A stretch of 64,000 nt of DNA from Candidatus Caldilinea saccharophila (GTDB lineage Bacteria; Chloroflexota; Anaerolineae; Caldilineales; Caldilineaceae). Under the pieces are notes generated by a model. The model was given only the letters and a program-made list of their open reading frames with translations, had not been told where the DNA came from and did no database searches. Position 1 is the first letter of the stretch, and the number at the start of each line of letters is the position of its first letter. Of the stretch, positions 59,539 through 64,000 are shown in pieces. Made by a program: the position numbers and the translations under genes. The stretch is taken from the NCBI GenBank assembly GCA_016710365.1, contig JADJVW010000023.1, positions 1 to 64,000 on the forward strand. Direction: 5' to 3'.

Positions 59539-60084
59539 ATGCCATTTCAGATCGACGCTGCTCACTCCGAAATCCAATTTTCCGCGCGCCACATGATGGT
59601 GTCAAAGGTGCGCGGCGTGTTTGAAAAGTGGGGCGGCGCGATCCTGCTCAACCCGGCCAACCCCGGCGCCACAGTGGTCGACATCACCATCGAGGCGGCG
59701 AGCATCAGCAGCAAGGACGAAAAGCGTGATGAGCATCTGCGCTCACCAGACTTCCTGGGCGTCGAGCAATATCCGTCCATTACCTTCAAAAGCACAAAGG
59801 TTGAAGTCACCGGTGACAATACGGCCAAATTGCATGGCGATCTGACCATCCGCGACGTCACCAAGCCGGTGGTGATGGCTGTTGAGTATCAAGGGAATGC
59901 CAAAAGCCCGTGGGGCACCGTCAACTATGGCTTCAGCGCCACCACCAAGATCAATCGCGAAGATTGGGGTTTGTCCTGGAATGCGGCGCTCGAAACTGGT
60001 GGCTGGCTGGTCGGCAAGGAGATCCAGATCGACATCGATCTCGAACTGGTGCAGGTTGCCGAGCCAGAAAAAGTCGCCGCCTGA
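59539..60084 (+). CDS. YceI family lipid-binding protein
   Basis: 181 residues. ATG 59539 follows a GGAAGAGGA purine run. The YceI beta-barrel landmarks are FQIDAAHSEIQFSARHMMVSKVRGVFEKWGG, IEAASISSKDEKRDEHLRSPDFLGVEQYPSITFKS, LHGDLTIRDVTKPVVMAVE and INREDWGLSWNAALETGGWLVGKEIQIDIDLELV. No signal peptide is seen, so it is cytoplasmic here. Family members bind isoprenoid-like molecules. It ends against a strong bidirectional terminator. Confidence 0.92.
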   Translation: MPFQIDAAHSEIQFSARHMMVSKVRGVFEKWGGAILLNPANPGATVVDITIEAASISSKDEKRDEHLRSPDFLGVEQYPSITFKSTKVEVTGDNTAKLHGDLTIRDVTKPVVMAVEYQGNAKSPWGTVNYGFSATTKINREDWGLSWNAALETGGWLVGKEIQIDIDLELVQVAEPEKVAA

Positions 60085-60152
60085 TAGGCATTCTCGCAGA
60101 TTCATGACCCCACAGGCGTAAGTGAGCGAGCACTGAACTTTGCATCGATGAG

Positions 60153-60207
60153 GTTACAAACAAAGGGGGCGGCAAGTTTCAAACTTGCCGCCCCCTTTGT
60201 TTGTAAC
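60153..60207. terminator. Bidirectional terminator between yceI and galE
   Basis: A 27-bp arm (GTTACAAACAAAGGGGGCGG plus CAAGTTT, 60153-60179) and its exact complement (60181-60207) flank one C. The stem contains T-rich ends in both directions (CTTTGTTTGTAAC), and the two genes converge on it. Confidence 0.85.
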
Positions 60208-60223
60208 TGCACTGGCAGCGCGT

Positions 60224-61201
60224 CTATTTTTCGTACCCATGCGGATGCGAGACATGCCAGTTCCACGCCATTTCCATAATGGTGCGCAATTCCGGGTATT
60301 GAGGCGCCCAGCCCAGTTCGCGGCGAATCTTCTCGCTGCTGGCGACCAGCACGGCCGGATCGCCAGGACGCCGCGCCACCACCCGCGTAGGGATGGGGCG
60401 ACCGGTCACTTCACGCGCCATGTCGATCACTTCTTTCACGCTGAAGCCGCGACCGTTGCCCAGGTTGTAAGTGCGGCTGCCTTCATCCAGCGCACGCAGG
60501 GCCAGGATGTGCGCCTGCGCCAGGTCGACGACGTGGATGTAATCGCGCACGCAGGTGCCATCGGGCGTGGGATAGTCGTCACCGAAAATGGCAAAGTCCT
60601 GGCGTTGCCCCAGCGCCACCTGCAAGATCAACGGGATGATATGGCTCTCCGGGTCGTGGTGTTCGCCGCGTTCCTCTGAAGCGCCGCACGCATTGAAATA
60701 GCGCAGACAGGCGTAGCGCATGCCTTGCGTGCGATCCAGCCAGTAAAGCATCCGCTCCAGAATGTTCTTGGACTCGCCATACGGGCTGCCAGGAATGATG
60801 CGTTCGTTCTCGTCGATCGGCATGCGTTCGGGTTTGTCGAAGAGGTTGGCGGTTGAAGACAGGATGAACTTCTTCACATCGTGCGCCAAAGCGCTTTGCA
60901 GCAGATTGAGACCATTGGTGATGTTGTCGCCGATGTACATGAATGGCTGCTGCATCGACTCGCCGACGAGCGTGTACGAAGCAAAGTGCATGATGGCATT
61001 CGGTTGATGCGCGGCCAAGACAGCGTCGATCGCGGCGCGATCGCTGAGATCACCCTGCACGAACGCCGCCTTGGGATGCACCGCGTCGCGATGCCCCTGA
61101 TAGAGATTATCGAAGACGACGACCTCGTCGCCGCCTTTGATCAGTTGTTCCACCGTGATACTGCCAATGTAGCCGGCGCCGCCAGTAACGAGAACTTTCA
61201 T
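60224..61201 (-). CDS. galE: UDP-glucose 4-epimerase
   Basis: 325 residues. ATG 61201 has AAGGAAA eight bases upstream; longer starts are not conserved. MKVLVTGGAGYIGS is the NAD site; SSTANLF and YGESK give the catalytic Ser/Thr-Tyr-x3-Lys of short-chain dehydrogenases; CVRDYIHVVDLAQAH and YNLGNGRGFSVKEVI are GalE-specific. It interconverts UDP-glucose and UDP-galactose for galactose use and for surface glycans. It is the Leloir partner of galT at 56745. Confidence 0.93.
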   Translation of the reverse strand: MKVLVTGGAGYIGSITVEQLIKGGDEVVVFDNLYQGHRDAVHPKAAFVQGDLSDRAAIDAVLAAHQPNAIMHFASYTLVGESMQQPFMYIGDNITNGLNLLQSALAHDVKKFILSSTANLFDKPERMPIDENERIIPGSPYGESKNILERMLYWLDRTQGMRYACLRYFNACGASEERGEHHDPESHIIPLILQVALGQRQDFAIFGDDYPTPDGTCVRDYIHVVDLAQAHILALRALDEGSRTYNLGNGRGFSVKEVIDMAREVTGRPIPTRVVARRPGDPAVLVASSEKIRRELGWAPQYPELRTIMEMAWNWHVSHPHGYEK

Positions 61202-61381
61202 AAGGTATTTTCCTTGTTTGGATGCGCGATTGGCGCAATTCAATGCTTGATGCGATGTAGAATCATCGGTCAAGGCGCTCTATCTTCAAACATCTTTTTA
61301 AGATTTTATCAGATCAATGGTGTTTGTGCATTTCAATCCGCTGACAGATTTGCCGTCTGAAATCCACTCGGTGCACTGGCT

Positions 61382-61411
61382 TTGACAGCTTTTATGCAAT
61401 ACATATATGAT
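61382..61411 (+). promoter_or_regulatory. Promoter of the xylose-type ABC system
   Basis: TTGACA (61382-61387), 18-bp spacer, TATGAT (61406-61411). Perfect -35 and 5/6 -10. The 5' leader before ATG 61611 would be ~190 bases; the region 61202-61610 shows no gene on either strand. Confidence 0.65.
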
Positions 61412-61442
61412 GCAGAACAGCAGTTATTATCAGTACGCCGAG

Positions 61443-61458
61443 CAACAAGCTTTTGTTG
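61443..61458. promoter_or_regulatory. Operator-like palindrome CAACAAgcttTTGTTG
   Basis: Perfect 6-bp arms just downstream of the promoter, in the range for a repressor of the transport operon. AAGCTTTT words recur at 61388, 61448 and 61460. The regulator is not identified. Confidence 0.45.
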
Positions 61459-61610
61459 AAAGCTTTTATTGACTGCCAGTTCCAAGAAAATCAAATCGAC
61501 TCCTTGTGTTTTACGCAAGAAGCGTTGGACGCGTCATATCCAGGGTTTCTTACGTTCTGCAAACTCGTATGTTTCCGTTCAACCATTTTACTTTTCAATG
61601 GAGGTTGTAT

Positions 61611-62777
61611 ATGCACAGAAAATTGCATCGAAAGCTCTCGTTGTTGGTCGTGCTTGCCGTGCTTGCCAGCATTGTGATGGCTTGCACCGCGCCAGCGGCA
61701 GCGCCAACCGGTGGAGCAGCGGCGCCGGCAGCCGGCGACCAGACAGCCGCGCCGGCTGGGGAGAAGATCAAGGTCGGGCTCTCCTTCTCTGACTTTGCCA
61801 CCGAACGCTGGAAGAATGAGGAAGTGATCCTGCGCGGTCTGCTGGAAGCCAAGGGCTACGAAGTCCTGAGCCAGGAAGCCAACCAGGATGTCAAGCTGCA
61901 GAACGACCAGATCGACAACATGGTCAGCCAGGGCGCCAAGGCGTTGATCGTCATCGCGCAGGATGGCGACGCGGTGGTGACCGCGGTGGACAAGGCGGCG
62001 GATGCCGGCGTGGTTGTGGTGGCCTATGACCGCCTGATCAAGACGCCCAAGATCGCCGGGTATATCTCCTTCAACAACGTCGAAGTTGGCCGCCAACAGG
62101 CTGATGGCGTGATGAAGGCGCTGGGCATTGCGGATTGGGACGTGGCCGCCAATGGGCCGGCGCGCGTCGTCAAGCTGGGCGGCAGCCCGACCGACAACAA
62201 TGCCATCCTCTTCCGCCAGGGTCAGGACGAGATCGTCGATCCGCTGGTTGAGGCAGGTACGGTCGAGATCGTAGCCGACCAGTGGGTCGAAAACTGGGAT
62301 CCGGCCAATGCGCTCAAGTTGATGGAGAACATTCTGACCGGCGCCAACAACGACGTCGATGCCGTGGTGGCCTCCAATGACGGCACCGCGCTGGGTGCAC
62401 TCCAGGCGCTCAACGCGCAGGGTCTGGCTGGCGTCGTGCCGATCTCAGGCCAGGACGCCACCGCTGACGGCTGCAACAGCATCGTCAAGGGCGAGTTGAC
62501 TGTGTCGATCCTCAAGGACATCCGCAACCTGGCCCCCATTGCCGTCGACATGGTCGATGCGCTGCTCAAGGGCGAGGCCGTGGAAGGCTTGCAGGAATAC
62601 ACGCTGGCCGAGCTGACGACCGACGAGGCGCTGCAGGGCAACGTGCAGGCGCTCTTCCTGCCGGTCGAGCAGGTCAATGCGGACAACGCGTTCGATCTGT
62701 GCGTCGCCAACGGCTTCCAGTCGTACGATGACGTGTTCCGTGATATTCCAGAAGATCAGCGCCCGGCGCGGCCCTGA
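61611..62777 (+). CDS. xylF: Xylose-type ABC transporter substrate-binding lipoprotein
   Basis: 388 residues from ATG 61611, after GGAGGT (61600-61605). Signal peptide with lipobox (LASIVMAC). The mature protein is a periplasmic-type family 4 sugar binder: KIKVGLSFSDFATERWKNEEVILRGLLEAKGYEVLSQEANQDVKLQNDQIDNMVSQGAKALIVIAQD, VVVVAYDRLIKTP, GYISFNNVEVGRQQADGVMKAL, VVASNDGTALGALQALNAQGL, PISGQDA. These landmarks fit XylF/ChvE. An ATPase gene follows at 62924. Confidence 0.88.
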   Translation: MHRKLHRKLSLLVVLAVLASIVMACTAPAAAPTGGAAAPAAGDQTAAPAGEKIKVGLSFSDFATERWKNEEVILRGLLEAKGYEVLSQEANQDVKLQNDQIDNMVSQGAKALIVIAQDGDAVVTAVDKAADAGVVVVAYDRLIKTPKIAGYISFNNVEVGRQQADGVMKALGIADWDVAANGPARVVKLGGSPTDNNAILFRQGQDEIVDPLVEAGTVEIVADQWVENWDPANALKLMENILTGANNDVDAVVASNDGTALGALQALNAQGLAGVVPISGQDATADGCNSIVKGELTVSILKDIRNLAPIAVDMVDALLKGEAVEGLQEYTLAELTTDEALQGNVQALFLPVEQVNADNAFDLCVANGFQSYDDVFRDIPEDQRPARP

Positions 62778-62798
62778 TCTCAGTCAGTAAGTCTTGTG

Positions 62799-62832
62799 GC
62801 CCGACATCCTGTAGCGTACAGGGATGTCGGGC
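62799..62832 (+). terminator. Hairpin between binding protein and ATPase genes
   Basis: GCCCGACATCCTGTA, loop GCG, TACAGGGATGTCGGGC with one bulged base. It is placed as the intra-operon hairpin at 25715 is, and would keep the binding protein in excess. Confidence 0.6.
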
Positions 62833-62923
62833 CTGTCTAAAGTTGACGACTCCGAAAACTCACCTTTCGGAAGCCTGTCCCGCAGGCGAGCAGACCTGTC
62901 TACCTGGTCTACAGGAGCACGTA

Positions 62924-64000
62924 GTGAGCGACGACATCATCCTTGATTTTCGTAACGTCACCAAACGCTTTCCAGGCGTCACCGCCCTGGACAATGTCTC
63001 GATGCAGATCCGGCGCGGCGAGATTCACGGGCTGTGCGGCGAAAACGGCGCCGGCAAATCGACCTTGATGAAAATTCTGTCGGGCGTTTACCCGTATGGA
63101 ACCTATGAAGGCAGCGTTATTTACGAAGGCAAAGAACTCAACCTGGGCGCGGGCGCGATTCGACAGGCGCGTGATGAAGGGATTGCCATCGTCTACCAAG
63201 AGCTGACGCTGGTGCCCAACATGACTGTGGGCGAGAACGTCTTTCTGGGCAAAGAACCGAGCGTTAATGGCTCCATCGACTGGAGTGAACTGTACGCCAA
63301 CACGCGTGACATTCTGGCGAAGTACCGGCTGGATGTGTCGCCGCAGGCTGTCGTCAAGCACCTGGGCGTCGGCAAGATGCAGATGGTGGAAATCGCCAAG
63401 GCGCTCTCCGAAAACGCTAAGATTCTGATTCTCGACGAGCCGACCAGCGCGCTCACCGAGAGCGAGATCGACAAGCTGATGGAGATTCTGGAGAATCTGC
63501 GCGGCCACGGCGTCACCTGCATTTACATTACGCACAAGCTGGAAGAATTTTTCCGCATCACGGACTCGGTCACGATTTTGCGCGATGGCAAGACGGTGAC
63601 GACGCAACCCACCCGGCAACTCACCCAGGAAAAGCTGGTCAGCTACATGGTTGGCCGCGAGATGAAGGAGCGTTTCCCGCGCGGCCACCGTCAGCCGCGT
63701 GAAGTCATCTTTGAGGTGGCCGACCTGCAAGCGGTGGATCCCAACGAAACCAGCCGCACTGTGCTGGACGGCGTCACGTTCAACCTGCGCCGCGGCGAGA
63801 TTCTGGGCATCGCCGGCCTGATGGGGTCGGGACGCACGGAGCTGGTCACCACGATCTTTGGCGAATATGGCAAGATCACGGGCGGCGTCATCAAGTTGGA
63901 AGGAGAGGAAGTGCACATCAGCGATGCACGCGACGCCATGCACAAGGGCATCAGCCTGGTGCCGGAAGATCGCAAAGGCCAGGGGTTGGTGCTGATGCAG
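62924..64000 (+). CDS. xylG: Xylose-type ABC transporter ATP-binding protein, N-terminal 359 residues
   Basis: GTG 62924 follows AGGAG (62913-62917). It runs open to the window end. Two ATPase domains are expected; the first is complete with Walker A GLCGENGAGKSTLMKILSGVYP, signature HLGVGKMQMVEIAKALS, and Walker B ILILDEPTSALTESE. The second domain starts VDPNETSRTVLDGVTFNLRRGEILGIAGLMGSGRTELV, and ends LVPEDRKGQGLVLMQ at the edge. This is the XylG/RbsA form of CUT2 sugar importers; a permease is expected next. Confidence 0.9.
   Translation, partial: MSDDIILDFRNVTKRFPGVTALDNVSMQIRRGEIHGLCGENGAGKSTLMKILSGVYPYGTYEGSVIYEGKELNLGAGAIRQARDEGIAIVYQELTLVPNMTVGENVFLGKEPSVNGSIDWSELYANTRDILAKYRLDVSPQAVVKHLGVGKMQMVEIAKALSENAKILILDEPTSALTESEIDKLMEILENLRGHGVTCIYITHKLEEFFRITDSVTILRDGKTVTTQPTRQLTQEKLVSYMVGREMKERFPRGHRQPREVIFEVADLQAVDPNETSRTVLDGVTFNLRRGEILGIAGLMGSGRTELVTTIFGEYGKITGGVIKLEGEEVHISDARDAMHKGISLVPEDRKGQGLVLMQ

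Overview
The window is GC-rich, gene-dense bacterial DNA with about 55 genes and no rRNA, tRNA or CRISPR array that I could find. The gene content points to a member of the Chloroflexota (Anaerolineae/Caldilineae type). The evidence is a SufU-type SUF operon with a Rieske protein, DUF2723-type and ILEI-domain polytopic membrane glycosyltransferase-like proteins, a LysM plus lamin-tail protein, a mevalonate kinase, double-cupin and Gfo/Idh sugar operons without a dedicated ATPase, and patterned low-complexity repeats inserted in frame into genes. The assignment is inference, not proof.

Layout. 1-3884 (+): end of a SUF iron-sulfur operon (sufD end, rhodanese, sufS, sufU, Rieske, DUF59/SufT-like). 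4141-8674 (+): threonine synthase, a DUF4160/DUF2442 pair, TrmB and an orphan DNA methyltransferase. 8766-15281: envelope/glycan block (methyltransferase, ILEI-domain membrane protein, polyprenol-phosphate mannose synthase on the minus strand, DUF2723 protein). 15483-19196 (+): ABC exporter half and oligoendopeptidase F. 19304-30010 (+): one sugar-uptake and catabolism cluster under a GntR/UTRA regulator with a clear palindromic operator; it holds three Gfo/Idh/MocA oxidoreductases, a double cupin, a ROK kinase, a methyltransferase and a sugar ABC transporter (binding lipoprotein plus two permeases). 30186-31003 (+): methylmalonyl-CoA epimerase plus a DUF59 protein. 31017-37569 (-): ABC-F ATPase, a tandem repeat array, a WecA/MraY-like transferase, AsnRS, a small basic protein and the LysM-LTD protein. 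37757-47012 (+): HtrA protease, a beta-propeller surface protein, IMP dehydrogenase, glycogen branching enzyme and a receiver-kinase hybrid. 47016-59037 (-): mevalonate kinase, Nudix, GDPD, membrane Mrr-like nuclease, ADP-forming acyl-CoA synthetase-GNAT, GAF kinase, M20 dipeptidase, methyltransferase, GalT and a trans-sulfuration enzyme. 59539-64000: YceI, GalE (-), and a xylose-type ABC system (binding protein and the start of its ATPase) behind a near-consensus promoter.

Two properties run through the whole window. First, about a dozen conserved genes carry single-base frame breaks, often with full homology on both sides. I read most of these as sequence or assembly errors, so I annotate them as one gene spanning both frames; only the first Gfo/Idh gene, which also lacks part of its Rossmann fold, is called a pseudogene. 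Second, several families of patterned hairpin repeats lie between genes, and three genes (TrmB, the DNA methyltransferase and the ILEI membrane protein) have patterned repeats inserted in frame into the protein. GalE and GalT lie close together, and with GlgB, the sugar transporters and the ROK kinase they suggest a heterotroph living on plant or microbial polysaccharide sugars.
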